From: Myxococcales bacterium
GTDB lineage: Bacteria > Myxococcota_A > Polyangia > Haliangiales > Haliangiaceae
NCBI GenBank assembly: GCA_016720595.1
Contig: JADKKI010000001.1
Coordinates: forward strand, 248,001 to 312,000
Length of the DNA: 64,000 nucleotides
Direction of reading: 5' to 3'
In this document: positions 23,882-32,661 of the stretch, one piece after another
Layout of the letters: every line of letters starts with the position of its first letter
Position numbering within the stretch: position 1 is the first letter of the stretch
Program-made: the position numbers and the translations under genes
Notes under the pieces: generated by a model
Told to the model about the DNA's origin: nothing
Seen by the model: only the letters and a program-made list of their open reading frames with translations
Databases searched by the model: none

Positions 23882-25327
23882 ATGCCGTTCCTCGGCCTCG
23901 ATCTTGGCACCCAGAGCCTGAAGGCGATGGTGTGCGATGAGCGCTTGCGCGTCCTGGGCGCTCATGCGGTGGGGTACGACACGCGCTATCCGGAGCGAGA
24001 TCGGGTCGAGCAGGATCCGCGCGACTGGGAGCGGGCCCTCGGTCCGGCGATCGCAGGGGCGCTCGCGAACGCGGGCGTCACCGCAGACTCGATCGTCGCG
24101 ATCGCGTTCGCCGGGCAGCTCGACGGCTGCGTCGCCGTGGATGCTCGCGGCGTCGCCGTGCATCCCGCGTTGATCTGGCAGGACCGCCGCGCGAGCGCCG
24201 AGGCGATGCGCTTCGATCCTCGCGAGCTGTTCACGCTCACCGGCCAGGTCGCCGATGCGAGTCACCTGGCGCCCAAGATCGCGTGGCTGCGCGCGCAGGG
24301 CGTGCGGGCCGCACGGTTCCATCAACCGATCAGCTACCTCGTCGAGCGGCTGACCGGCGAGGCCGTGATCGATCCCGCGCTCGCCTCGACGACGATGCTG
24401 CTCGAGCTCGCGACCGCGCGGTGGTCCCAACCGCTCCTCGAGGCGTTCGCGATCACCACCGCCGAGCTACCAATGCTGCGCGAGACGTGTGACGTCGCCG
24501 GATCACTCACCGCCGAAGGCGCGCGCCTCACCGGCCTCCGCACCGGCACACCGGTCGCCGTGGGCACGGGCGACGACTTCGCGAACGTCCTCGGCGCCGG
24601 GGTCACCTCGGCCGGCACGATCGTCTGCGCCATCGGCACCGCGGAGGTCGTCGGCACGCTGTCATCCGCGATCGTGTTCGATCGCGTGGTCAACGAGCCC
24701 CTGGTCGAGACGCACCTGTTCCCCACCGGCGGGTACTTCATCGAGCACCCGGGCTGGCTCGCGGGCGGGGCCGTGCGGTGGGCGGTCCAGCTGCTCGGGC
24801 TCTCCGGGGAGGCGGAGCTCGACGCCCTCGCAGAGGGCATCCCTGCCGGCGCGGACGGCCTCACGTTCCTTCCCGCGCTCGCCGGTGCGATGACGCCGGT
24901 GTGGCGCCCGCACGCACGCGGAACCCTGCACGGCCTCACCGCGGCCCACACCCGCGCGCACGTGGCGCGCGCCGTGCTCGAGGGGCTGACGTTCTCCACC
25001 CTCGATGTGGTGGAGCGCCTGATCGCGCTCGGGCTCCCCGCACACGAGGTGGTGCTCGTCGGCGGCGGAGCGCACAGCCGGATCTGGGCCCAGCTCCGCG
25101 CCGACACGCTCGGGATCGTCCACCGGCTCGCCGCGAACCTGGATGCGTCCCCCCTCGGCGCCGCGATGATCGCGGCGGTCGCCGCCGGTGCCTTCCCCGA
25201 CCTCGCCACGGCTGCCACCACGGTCGCGGGCCCCGGCGAAACGTTCACGCCCAGGGCACGCGAGGCCCTGTCCGCGGCCTATGCGCGTTACCAGGCCCTC
25301 GGGCGGGTGCTCGCTGCGACGCCCTGA
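23882..25327 (+). CDS. FGGY-family carbohydrate kinase (xylulokinase-like)
   Basis: The 481-residue protein has the two actin-like domains of FGGY kinases. The N-terminal ATP phosphate loop is FLGLDLGTQSLKAMV. AFAGQLDGCVAVD lies in the sugar pocket, WQDRRA follows, and the second-domain catalytic Asp is in AVGTGDDFANVLGAG. The adenosine motif VVLVGGGAHSRIWAQLRAD and the C-terminal SPLGAAMIAAV complete it. Xylulokinase is the closest picture, but GQLDG in place of GQMHG leaves the sugar open. Upstream GTG 23861 is possible; ATG 23882 is preferred because the conserved start follows immediately. No sugar transporter is nearby. Confidence 0.85.
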   Translation: MPFLGLDLGTQSLKAMVCDERLRVLGAHAVGYDTRYPERDRVEQDPRDWERALGPAIAGALANAGVTADSIVAIAFAGQLDGCVAVDARGVAVHPALIWQDRRASAEAMRFDPRELFTLTGQVADASHLAPKIAWLRAQGVRAARFHQPISYLVERLTGEAVIDPALASTTMLLELATARWSQPLLEAFAITTAELPMLRETCDVAGSLTAEGARLTGLRTGTPVAVGTGDDFANVLGAGVTSAGTIVCAIGTAEVVGTLSSAIVFDRVVNEPLVETHLFPTGGYFIEHPGWLAGGAVRWAVQLLGLSGEAELDALAEGIPAGADGLTFLPALAGAMTPVWRPHARGTLHGLTAAHTRAHVARAVLEGLTFSTLDVVERLIALGLPAHEVVLVGGGAHSRIWAQLRADTLGIVHRLAANLDASPLGAAMIAAVAAGAFPDLATAATTVAGPGETFTPRAREALSAAYARYQALGRVLAATP

Positions 25328-25382
25328 GCGCGCCGTGTCAGCTGTTGTGTGATCCGCCACTGCCGCCTCGGCGAAACGCGGG

Positions 25383-25388
25383 TAGAGT
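25383..25388 (+). promoter_or_regulatory. Leaderless-type -10 hexamer TAGAGT
   Basis: TAGAGT lies 8 nt before ATG 25397, the first gene of the cytochrome pair. Confidence 0.35.
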
Positions 25389-25396
25389 CTGCCGAG

Positions 25397-25792
25397 ATGC
25401 GGCGGTTGTTCCTTGGCGCGATCCTCCTCGCCGCCAGCGCGTGCAAGGATCCACCTCCCGCATGCATCGCGGTCGAGACGGCGTGCTCACCGCTCTATCC
25501 ACCCACCACGTTCGCGAATGTCTATTCGATGACCATCGTCCGCCAGTGCGGCTCCGACAAAGGCAGCTGCCACTCGGCGAGCGGGGACTCGGCCCTCTCG
25601 CTCGCCACCGAGCAGGAGGCGTTCGATGGCCTGCTCGCCAACCACGTGACCCCCGGCGATCCGGGCTGCAGCGAGCTCGTGGTTCGCACCAGCTCTCCCG
25701 GCGCGGACTACCAGATGCCGAAGGGCAGCCCGCTGATCGAGTCCGAGCAGTGCGCGCTCCGCAAGTGGGTCGAGGCCGGAGCACCGCGATGA
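25397..25792 (+). CDS. Small lipoprotein with a degenerate haem-like CxxxxxCH motif
   Basis: A 131-residue lipoprotein (LGAILLAASACKD) translationally coupled (ATGA) to the multihaem cytochrome downstream. It shows MTIVRQCGSDKGSCH, where five residues separate the cysteines and not the usual two, then QMPKGSPLIESEQ and LRKWVEAGAP. That end is the usual C-terminal part of small c-type cytochromes of the planctomycete/myxobacterial kind, where a distal Met ligand sits in the M-P-x-G segment. It may bind haem in a non-standard way or be a cytochrome-derived structural partner. Confidence 0.7.
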   Translation: MRRLFLGAILLAASACKDPPPACIAVETACSPLYPPTTFANVYSMTIVRQCGSDKGSCHSASGDSALSLATEQEAFDGLLANHVTPGDPGCSELVVRTSSPGADYQMPKGSPLIESEQCALRKWVEAGAPR

Positions 25793-27201
25793 AGCTCGTG
25801 ATCGCGATCCTCGTGGTGCTGGCGTCCGCCTGCGGCGGCGACGATATCTATCCGATCGAGCGCCTGCAGGATCCGAACACCTGCATGGAGTGTCACCCGA
25901 GCCACTTCACGCAGTGGTCCGGGTCGATGCATGCGTACGCCGCCGACGATCCGGTGTTCGTCGCGATGAACAAGCGCGGCCAGCGCGAGACCCAGGGCGC
26001 GCTCGGCGCGTTCTGCATCAAGTGCCACGCCCCGATGGCCGTGGTCAACGGCACGATCACCGACGCGAACGCCGCTGACTTCGATCCCACGGCGCTGTCT
26101 CCCGCCGAGCGCGGCATCACCTGCTACTTCTGTCACAACGTCGACAAGATCGTCGCCGATCACAACAACGGGCTCGTGCTCGCGAACGATCAGACGATGC
26201 GCGGCGGCGCCAAGAACCCGGCCACCAGCCCGGCGCACCACTCGAAGTACGACACGCTGATCCACTCCAACACCAACGAGTCCGAGCTGTGCGGCTCGTG
26301 CCACGACATCGTCCTCCCCAACGGGATCGCCGTCGAGCGAGGGTTCGCCGAGTGGAAGCAGGGCGTGTTCGCGAAGCCCGACGCGGGCATCCACCTGACC
26401 TGCGGCAACTGCCACATGAAGCCTTCGACCGGCGTGATCGCGGACAAGGTCGGGCTGTCCGTGAACTCGCGCGTCGATGGCTTCCACGAGCACACGTTCC
26501 CCGCGATCGATCAGGCGCTGATTCCGTTTCCCGAGCAGGCCGCGCAGGCGGCGGGGATCAAGCAGATCCTCGATCCCTCGATCGGCATCATCGGCCCCAA
26601 GCCGCGGACCAGCACCCGCGCGCCGGGCGGCATCTGCCTCGATCCGCCGGGCAAGCTCACGGTCCGCGTCGATTCGCTCAACCTCGGCCACTCGTTCCCC
26701 AGTGGGGCGGCGTTCGATCGTCGCGTCTGGGTGGAGGTCACGGCGTACCGCGCCGACAACTCCATCGTGTTCGAGAGCGGCAAGGTCCCCGACGGCGTCG
26801 ATCCCGAAGACATCGGCGATCCGAACCTGTTCGGCCTGTGGGATCGCGGCAAGCAGGCCGATGGCTCGCCCGCGCACTTCTTCTGGGAGATCGCCTCGAT
26901 CGAGTCGAAGCTCCTCAAGGGCTCGGTCACGCTCGATCAGAACGATCCCGCATTCGATCACTCCGTGACGGCCACGTTCAACAACCTCGTGAACTTCAGC
27001 GAGATCGATCGGATCGAGGCCCTGGTCCGGATCCGCGCGTTCCCTTACGAGACGCTCCGCCTCCTCGTGGCGTCGGGTGATCTCTCGCCTGCGATCGAGT
27101 CGCAGCTTCAGACGCTCGCGCCGAAGTACGCGCAGAGCACGTGGCTGCGGGCGACGAAGGGCACGGGCCTCGCCGTCAACACCAACTGCAATCCCGAATA
27201 G
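25789..27201 (+). CDS. Pentahaem c-type cytochrome lipoprotein
   Basis: A 470-residue lipoprotein (VVLASACGG) with five CxxCH haem sites: CMECH, CIKCH, CYFCH, CGSCH and CGNCH, all in the first ~220 residues. Nearby histidines (HPSHF, HAPMAV, SPAHHSKY, DGFHEHTF) could be distal ligands. The organisation resembles the cytochrome c554/NapC-like multihaem group. The C-terminal half (LTVRVDSLNLGHSFPSGAAF onward) is a beta-rich domain without haem. Periplasmic or outer-membrane electron transfer is likely; the redox partner is probably the coupled upstream lipoprotein. The electron donor and acceptor are unknown. Confidence 0.85.
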   Translation: MKLVIAILVVLASACGGDDIYPIERLQDPNTCMECHPSHFTQWSGSMHAYAADDPVFVAMNKRGQRETQGALGAFCIKCHAPMAVVNGTITDANAADFDPTALSPAERGITCYFCHNVDKIVADHNNGLVLANDQTMRGGAKNPATSPAHHSKYDTLIHSNTNESELCGSCHDIVLPNGIAVERGFAEWKQGVFAKPDAGIHLTCGNCHMKPSTGVIADKVGLSVNSRVDGFHEHTFPAIDQALIPFPEQAAQAAGIKQILDPSIGIIGPKPRTSTRAPGGICLDPPGKLTVRVDSLNLGHSFPSGAAFDRRVWVEVTAYRADNSIVFESGKVPDGVDPEDIGDPNLFGLWDRGKQADGSPAHFFWEIASIESKLLKGSVTLDQNDPAFDHSVTATFNNLVNFSEIDRIEALVRIRAFPYETLRLLVASGDLSPAIESQLQTLAPKYAQSTWLRATKGTGLAVNTNCNPE

Positions 27202-27202
27202 C

Positions 27203-27664
27203 TCAGCTCGGGATGCAGAACCGATAGACGACCGAATCGGTCCCGCTCGTCGACGTCATCTCGATCGTGGTCTCCCACACGCCGGGCATCCACAGGTTGA
27301 CGGGCGACAGCTTGTACTCGCCCGCGCTCGGCATCGCATCGACCTTCACGTCGACCGGCGTGCCGTGCTGGTGCTTCGGCATGAACGGGGTGACGGAGAT
27401 CGTCGCGCCGCTGACCGGAGCCGCGCCCGCGACCGTGTTGACGTGGATGATCCACTCGTTGTCACCACGCGCCGGCGGCGCCGGGAGCGCAGACATCAGC
27501 TGGACGTCGAGCACCGTGCCGGCCTTCTCGAGACCCACCACGTACTGGTCCGCCGTCTCGACCGCGCAGTTGACGTCGGCCGTGTCGTCCGCCATCGAGG
27601 AGTCATCGGCGCACGCGCCCGCGAACGGCAGGGCGGCGAGCAGGGCGAGGGTCAGGGTGCGCAT
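27203..27664 (-). CDS. YtkA/FixH-like lipoprotein
   Basis: A 153-residue lipoprotein (LLAALPFAGACADD). The C-terminal half shows the YtkA/FixH-like immunoglobulin fold pattern: WIIHVNTVAGAAPVSGATIS, MPKHQHGTPV with the paired histidines, and LWMPGVWETTIEMTS. YtkA-like domains occur with copper- or cytochrome-related envelope proteins. The gene ends one base after the convergent cytochrome gene, so the two share their 3' boundary. A role in metal or redox handling is an inference. Confidence 0.75.
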   Translation of the reverse strand: MRTLTLALLAALPFAGACADDSSMADDTADVNCAVETADQYVVGLEKAGTVLDVQLMSALPAPPARGDNEWIIHVNTVAGAAPVSGATISVTPFMPKHQHGTPVDVKVDAMPSAGEYKLSPVNLWMPGVWETTIEMTSTSGTDSVVYRFCIPS

Positions 27665-27751
27665 GTGGGTCCTACGGTTGGGTACCTGCTCAGGTTACCC
27701 AACTACGAGCGATCGGGGAGATCGGTTCGATCACGCCCCCTAACACCCTGA

Positions 27752-28474
27752 TTACTCGTCGTAGACGCTCGAGGTGAGCAGCACCACGGTGTCCTTGTCG
27801 AGCCCGACGCCGCTCGGGATGCCCGTGTACGAGACCCGGGCGATCGCCGCGTCGGACCCCGGGATTGCCCAGACCTCGGCCAGCTGCGCTCCCGGCCGCA
27901 GGAACGCGGTCACCGTGGTCTTGCCGCTCGGGCCATGACCGCTCACGGGCTCGACGAGCAGCTGGAGCGCGAACTTGCGGATCGGGAGGTCACCGGCCGC
28001 CCCCGGGCTGGCCAGCCGCAACGCGCGCCGCTGGACGATCCGGGTGGACAGCATCCACGCCTCGGACGTGGTCTTCGCCACGGGCTCGAGCGCGGGGAGC
28101 GCCGCGATCTTCGCGCGGATCGCCTCGATCGAATCGGCCTCCTCGTACCAGGTGTGGATCGGCACCAGGAAGCCCGTGCGCGGGCCGTGCAGCCATAGCC
28201 GGTAGACCACCGGCGTCTCGTCCGGGCCAAGCTCCTCGACGACGTACGCCACACCTTCATTGCGCGCGATGCCGAGCACGGTCATCCGGTGCGCGATCGC
28301 TTGATCGTTCCCGGGCTCGGTCACGCACGCGGTCATCGTCATGTAGCCGAGCGCGGTCCGCAGCGTGGGCAGTGGCGCGTTGCGGTGCAGATAGGCATGC
28401 GCGAGCGCGCGCTGCATCCGGCGCGTGCGTGCGAGGGCGATCAGAGCCGACTGGGTCTTGGCGTCACGGTTCAC
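27752..28474 (-). CDS. Conserved hypothetical protein
   Basis: A 240-residue soluble protein, with no signal peptide or membrane segments, that I do not recognise. Its N-terminus is helical and basic (LIALARTRRMQRALAHAYLH). A central region (MTVLGIARNEGVAYVVEELG, VVYRLWLHGPRTGFLVPIHTWYEEA) and a C-terminal beta-rich part (SGKTTVTAFLRPGAQLAEVW, GIPSGVGLDKDTVVLL) follow. GTG 28474 is chosen as the start because residues before it read as non-coding. A GTG 15 nt upstream is possible. Confidence 0.6.
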   Translation of the reverse strand: MNRDAKTQSALIALARTRRMQRALAHAYLHRNAPLPTLRTALGYMTMTACVTEPGNDQAIAHRMTVLGIARNEGVAYVVEELGPDETPVVYRLWLHGPRTGFLVPIHTWYEEADSIEAIRAKIAALPALEPVAKTTSEAWMLSTRIVQRRALRLASPGAAGDLPIRKFALQLLVEPVSGHGPSGKTTVTAFLRPGAQLAEVWAIPGSDAAIARVSYTGIPSGVGLDKDTVVLLTSSVYDE

Positions 28475-28592
28475 GGTGCGTCTCTCCACCGTATGAACGC
28501 GCGAGATGCCCAGAGGTTGCACCGGACGTGACCTTTGCACGCGCGGGAATATCATCGTGATGGCGGTGGTTTTCCCGAAACCCAAGCTCGCG

Positions 28593-30167
28593 TCACGGTG
28601 TCGTGTACGTGAGCTTCTCGACTGCGCCTGCGCGATCCGTGCGGGTCCAGCTGCCGGTGCGGCGGCCCGCGACCATCGGGCCCTCCACCACGGCACCGTC
28701 GGACAGCTCGCGCCACGGCCCCTCGAGGACGCCGGCCTTGTAGGTCGCCGTTCGCACGACCGCACCGTCGGTCGCGTACACCGTCCACACTCCGTCCTTC
28801 TGATCGTCGACGAACTGGCCGGTCACCGCCGGCTTACCGCCGCGAAACTCGGTGTACGGACCCACGGCCTGGCCCGCCAGGTAGGTCGCCTCGGTGGCGA
28901 GCTTGCCCATCACGTACTTCTTCAGCTTGCCGTCGAGCTTGCCGCGCTTCCAGCTCTCCTCGAGCAGCAGCACCCCATCGGGCGTCCACTCCTTCCAGCT
29001 GCCGTGCTTCACGTCGTTGCTGTAGTGGCCCTCGACGACGACCTTGCCCCGCGGCGTGAGCTCTTGATACAGCCCATCGAGCGAGCCGCGAGAGATCCGC
29101 TGCTTCGAGGACACCTTCTTGTTGGCGTGGAAGGTCAGCATCGTTCCGCTACCGCCCGCGATCGCGAACCGCCCGAGCTCGTTGCCGTTGCGATCGAAGT
29201 ACACGAAGTCTCCATCGGGCTTGCCCGCGGCATAGCTGCCGCTGAACACGAGCTTGTTCTCCCACCACTCCATCCACGGGCCGTCCTTCTTGCCGCGGAC
29301 GTACGCGCCCTCGCGCTCCTTGTTGTTGTCCCGATCCCACCACGTCCAGCCCCCGATCCTGCGGCCGCCCGAGAACTCCCCCTTCACGCGGAGGACCTTG
29401 GTGCTCCGTCGCAGGACGTACGGGCCGTCGAGCTTGCCGCGCTTGTCGTAGCTCTCGTCAGCGACCTGAAGCCCGAACTGCCAGATGCCGCGCTTGCCTC
29501 GCCGCACCCCATCCGCGAACGTCTCCTCGAACCGCATCGACTGGCGCGTCCCGAATGCGTGCGGGCCATCGAGCTTGCCGTCCTCGTAGCGCGCCGAGAT
29601 GATCAGCGCGCCATCGTGCCCGAGCACCTTGAGCGCGCCGTGGGGAACGCCGGCCTTGAACGCCTGTTCGCTGTACAGCGGGCCATCGTCGTACCAGTGC
29701 TTCTCGACCCCGGTGCCCTTCTGCATCACGTACTCGCCGAGCGCCACACCACCCGCGTTGCCCTGCTTCCAGGTGCCGTCCTTGGACCCGGCCGTGTAGC
29801 TGCCTTGCTCGGCGATCGCACCGTTCGGGTGGCGACGGAGCCACGGGCCATCGAGCAGCCCCTCCTGATAGCGGCCGGCGATCTCGATCGTGTCGTCGGG
29901 GAACAGCGTGATGAACGCACCGTGGCGCGTTCCATCGGGGCGTGTGCACGCCCACGTCGGCTCCGGCATCGGGGCCGCGACCGGCGCCGCGCCCGCTTCA
30001 CATCCGAGTCGCGGTGGCGTGGGCGCATCTGGGATCGCGGCGTCGACGGCGATCTGGGCGACGGTCGTCGGCGGTGGCTCGACAGGTGCATTCTTCGGGC
30101 CACTGGGCCCCGAGCCACAAGCCACGAGCAGCGTCAAGACGCATGCTCGCGTGTACAAACAATGCAC
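28593..30167 (-). CDS. MORN/YwqK-repeat lipoprotein
   Basis: A 524-residue predicted lipoprotein (LTLLVACGSGPSG). After a Pro-rich linker, about 17-20 short repeats of the MORN type fill the rest. The units contain DGPW, G-x-x-x-G-x-Y, and phrases such as RYQEGLLDGPWLRRHPNG, GSYTAGSKDGTWK, GHYSNDVKHGSWKEWTPDG. The repeats build an elongated beta-sheet ladder. The same repeat appears in proteins named YwqK and in surface lipoproteins; binding partners are not known. GTG start at 30167 and export by the lipoprotein pathway are inferred. Confidence 0.85.
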   Translation of the reverse strand: MHCLYTRACVLTLLVACGSGPSGPKNAPVEPPPTTVAQIAVDAAIPDAPTPPRLGCEAGAAPVAAPMPEPTWACTRPDGTRHGAFITLFPDDTIEIAGRYQEGLLDGPWLRRHPNGAIAEQGSYTAGSKDGTWKQGNAGGVALGEYVMQKGTGVEKHWYDDGPLYSEQAFKAGVPHGALKVLGHDGALIISARYEDGKLDGPHAFGTRQSMRFEETFADGVRRGKRGIWQFGLQVADESYDKRGKLDGPYVLRRSTKVLRVKGEFSGGRRIGGWTWWDRDNNKEREGAYVRGKKDGPWMEWWENKLVFSGSYAAGKPDGDFVYFDRNGNELGRFAIAGGSGTMLTFHANKKVSSKQRISRGSLDGLYQELTPRGKVVVEGHYSNDVKHGSWKEWTPDGVLLLEESWKRGKLDGKLKKYVMGKLATEATYLAGQAVGPYTEFRGGKPAVTGQFVDDQKDGVWTVYATDGAVVRTATYKAGVLEGPWRELSDGAVVEGPMVAGRRTGSWTRTDRAGAVEKLTYTTP

Positions 30168-30211
30168 ACGCTCATTGTCGCACGATCACCGTTCATCGCG
30201 CGAATGACAGC

Positions 30212-30217
30212 TAGGAT
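30212..30217 (+). promoter_or_regulatory. Leaderless-type -10 hexamer TAGGAT
   Basis: TAGGAT lies 6 nt before ATG 30224, in the 56-nt region divergent from the MORN-repeat lipoprotein. Confidence 0.4.
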
Positions 30218-30223
30218 CAGCGC

Positions 30224-30802
30224 ATGTCGCGCAAACCCTTGCTCGCTGCCGTCGCCATGTTCTCCCTGTTCGCCGCCGGCACCGCCGCCGCCGATCGCCG
30301 CAGCTTTGGAGCCAGCAACTCGAACTACACCTCGAACGGGAAGTTCGGGCTCGGGATCGAGCTCGGCGCGCCGTCAGGTCTCAACGGTAAGTTCTTCCTG
30401 TCCCCGAACCGAGCCCTCAACTTCGGCGTCGGCTGGCTCTACGATCAGGGCAACTTCAACAACCGCAACTACGCCCGCAACGGCGGCATCCACCTCTACC
30501 TCGATCACCTGTGGCACCCGGTGTCCCTCAGCGACAACCCGACGTTCAAGCTGCCGCTCTACATCGGCGTCGGTGGAGCATTCTGGACGTTCGACAGTGG
30601 CCGCGATCGGATCAACAACAACGTCTCGGCGATCGCCGTCCGCGTGCCGTTCGGCATCGCGTTCGACTTCAACAAGATCCCGCTCGACGTATTCGCGCAG
30701 CTGACGCTCGTGGTCGATCTGTTCTTCGGCGACTACGGCTCCACGTACGGTCACTTCGGGCCCGGGCTCGAGGGCAGCATCGGCGCCCGGTTCTGGTTCT
30801 GA
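30224..30802 (+). CDS. Small outer-membrane beta-barrel-like protein
   Basis: A 192-residue exported protein (signal peptide about 1-23, ending TAAADRR). The mature part alternates hydrophobic and polar residues and has several barrel-like strands (FGLGIELGAPSGLNGKFFL, LNFGVGWLYDQGNF, GGIHLYLDHLW, LPLYIGVGGAFWTF). It ends in GARFWF, a classic C-terminal aromatic signal for outer-membrane insertion. A barrel of eight or so strands is likely. Function is unknown. Its stop forms TGATCA with the stop of the convergent neighbour. Confidence 0.8.
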   Translation: MSRKPLLAAVAMFSLFAAGTAAADRRSFGASNSNYTSNGKFGLGIELGAPSGLNGKFFLSPNRALNFGVGWLYDQGNFNNRNYARNGGIHLYLDHLWHPVSLSDNPTFKLPLYIGVGGAFWTFDSGRDRINNNVSAIAVRVPFGIAFDFNKIPLDVFAQLTLVVDLFFGDYGSTYGHFGPGLEGSIGARFWF

Positions 30803-31528
30803 TCAGCGAACCAGCTCGATCCACAGCGGGACGATCACGGCCTGCGCGCCGCCGACCGCGATTCCCGAGCGGCGGACCTCGATCTGGCCGCGGCCGCCGA
30901 TGCTGTAGTAGGCGCTGACCGCATAGGTGCCGGGCGCGACGGGCTCGAACCGGTAGTGCCCGTCGTCGTCGCTGATCGTCTGCTCGGTCTGCTCGTTCTG
31001 CGGCCCCGTCCCCGTTCCGTGCAGGACGGCGGTGACCACGGCGCCGGGGACCCGCTCGTGCGTGGCGAGATCGTTGACCGTGCCCTCGATGATCGAGACG
31101 TGCGTGCCGAGGTTCGTCGGGTTGTAGTGATCGATCTGCGACTGCTTCGGGTCGCCGTAGTCGACGCGGATCGGATCCGGGTGGCCGAGGGTGAACACCA
31201 GATCGACGTGCGTGGTCTCTCCGGCCTTCACATCGATGTTCGTGACCTCCACCGGCTGGCCCGCGAACGACGCGGTGAGCTGGTACCGGCCCGGCTTCAG
31301 ATGCGCGAGGCTATAGGTCCCCTTGTCGGTCGACAGGGCGCGCATGTTGTCGACGTCCTTGCCGCGGAGCCGGATGTCGGCGAGCGCGACCGGATCGCCA
31401 CTGTCGTGATCCCGTGCGAGACCCGCGATCGTTCCGGTGGAAGGGCGGCCACCACCACGAGGGTGCGGGGCGGTGCCACAACCGACGGCGGCGAAGGCGA
31501 GGACCACGGCGAGCGGGGCGATGCGCAC
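30803..31528 (-). CDS. Lipoprotein with two carboxypeptidase-regulatory-like domains
   Basis: From GTG 31528 the 241-residue product starts VRIAPLAVVLAFAAVGCGT, a lipoprotein signal. It contains two transthyretin-like (carboxypeptidase regulatory) beta-sandwiches. The first (about 40-115) has GTIAGLARDHDSGDPVALAD and GTYSLAHLKPGRYQLTASF. The second (about 150-225) has IIEGTVNDLATHERVPGAVV and GHYRFEPVAPGTYAVSAYY. Such modules are usually binding or structural units of envelope proteins. A longer frame to 31612 exists but would bury the lipobox. Confidence 0.8.
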   Translation of the reverse strand: MRIAPLAVVLAFAAVGCGTAPHPRGGGRPSTGTIAGLARDHDSGDPVALADIRLRGKDVDNMRALSTDKGTYSLAHLKPGRYQLTASFAGQPVEVTNIDVKAGETTHVDLVFTLGHPDPIRVDYGDPKQSQIDHYNPTNLGTHVSIIEGTVNDLATHERVPGAVVTAVLHGTGTGPQNEQTEQTISDDDGHYRFEPVAPGTYAVSAYYSIGGRGQIEVRRSGIAVGGAQAVIVPLWIELVR

Positions 31529-31640
31529 GGGCGCAGCATGCGGGCCTGGGAGGCCCCCGCCAAGGGTCAGCCAGCTGGCAGTGTCCAACCGAGCGAATGT
31601 CCTACGCATCACCAGGCAGACCCACGGCGTCGCATGTGCG

Positions 31641-31646
31641 TAGAAT
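31641..31646 (+). promoter_or_regulatory. Leaderless-type -10 hexamer TAGAAT
   Basis: TAGAAT lies 7 nt before ATG 31654. Confidence 0.4.
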
Positions 31647-31653
31647 CCACTGC

Positions 31654-32658
31654 ATGGTGCGCTCGATCCTCCTGGGGCTCCTCGTCCTGTGTTCCGCGTC
31701 GGCCTGCAAGGGCGGCGGTCCGGATGCCCCCGTGGTCGAGCCGGGGGCTCCTGTGGGCAAGGTCATCGAGATCACTGGCAAGGTGACCGCGACTCGCGGC
31801 TCCGCGACCCGGGATCTGGATGCCACGTCCACGGTGAGTGGTGACGACGTGATCACCACGACCGGCGATGGGCAGGTGACGATCCTGCTCGCCCACAACA
31901 ACGCCAGGTGGGCCCTGGGCCCCAACAAGCACGAGCAGGTGTCCCAGTCGATGGCGTGGCAGCTCGCCAAGGCGGACTCGCCGGCGACCGCAGTCGACGA
32001 GACCACGACCGCCGCTGGTCGCCACGCGGAGCGCACGGCCGCCACCGGCGAATCGGCCGCCGCGGCGCCGAGGACGGCCGTCCCATCGCAGGAACGCACG
32101 AAGTCCGCTGACTCGGCGACGCCGACCGCGGACCAGGCGCCAGCTCCTGGTGCGGCCCCGACGGCGCCGGGACCCGTGGCCGCGGCCGAGCCCGAGGCTC
32201 CGCCTCCTCCGCCGCCGCCTCCGCCGCCGCCCGCGCCCGACCGGAAGCCCGAGCCCAAGCCGATGGTCAGCCCCAAGGTGTCGCCGCGACCACCGGCCAA
32301 GGTCGCCATCGGCAGCCGAGGAGGCGAGGGCAAGAGCAAGGGGACGGCGAACAACGAACGGAACGACGAGGCCGCGCCCGCCCCGAAGGACGGCAAGCCG
32401 CCAGGAGCCAACGACGAGGGTGGCGGCGGCGGGACCAATCTGGTGGCAGCCGCGCTCGATCGCGAGAGCGCCGAGCTTCACAAGTGCGTGGCGGCGTCCG
32501 GCAAGGACAAGCTCACGATCGTGGTGCGTGTCGCGAAGGGGGCGACGACGATCACGCTCGCGGACGGCACCGCGGCGGATCGCGCATGCCTCGGCAAGAT
32601 CGCGGCGCGGATCAAGCTCACGGTCGAGACCAGCTACTCCACGACGATCACGAAGTAG
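31654..32658 (+). CDS. FecR-like lipoprotein with proline-rich central linker
   Basis: A 334-residue lipoprotein (LLVLCSASACKGG). The N-terminal ~100 residues read as a FecR-type domain (GKVIEITGKVTATRGSATRD, DDVITTTGDGQVTILLAHNN). A long Ala/Pro/Glu linker follows, including a run of eleven prolines. The C-terminal ~85 residues hold LHKCVAASGKDKLTIVVRVA and ADRACLGKIAARIKLTV, a short two-cysteine domain like those ending TonB/energy-transduction adaptors in myxobacteria. Periplasm-spanning architecture is inferred. No FecI-type sigma gene adjoins it. Confidence 0.7.
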   Translation: MVRSILLGLLVLCSASACKGGGPDAPVVEPGAPVGKVIEITGKVTATRGSATRDLDATSTVSGDDVITTTGDGQVTILLAHNNARWALGPNKHEQVSQSMAWQLAKADSPATAVDETTTAAGRHAERTAATGESAAAAPRTAVPSQERTKSADSATPTADQAPAPGAAPTAPGPVAAAEPEAPPPPPPPPPPPAPDRKPEPKPMVSPKVSPRPPAKVAIGSRGGEGKSKGTANNERNDEAAPAPKDGKPPGANDEGGGGGTNLVAAALDRESAELHKCVAASGKDKLTIVVRVAKGATTITLADGTAADRACLGKIAARIKLTVETSYSTTITK

Positions 32659-32661
32659 CGA

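Noticed and set aside
32218..32250. Pro-rich stretch of the FecR-like lipoprotein as a phase-variable repeat
   Set aside because: The codons are mixed CCT/CCG with no regular DNA unit long enough to suggest slippage control.
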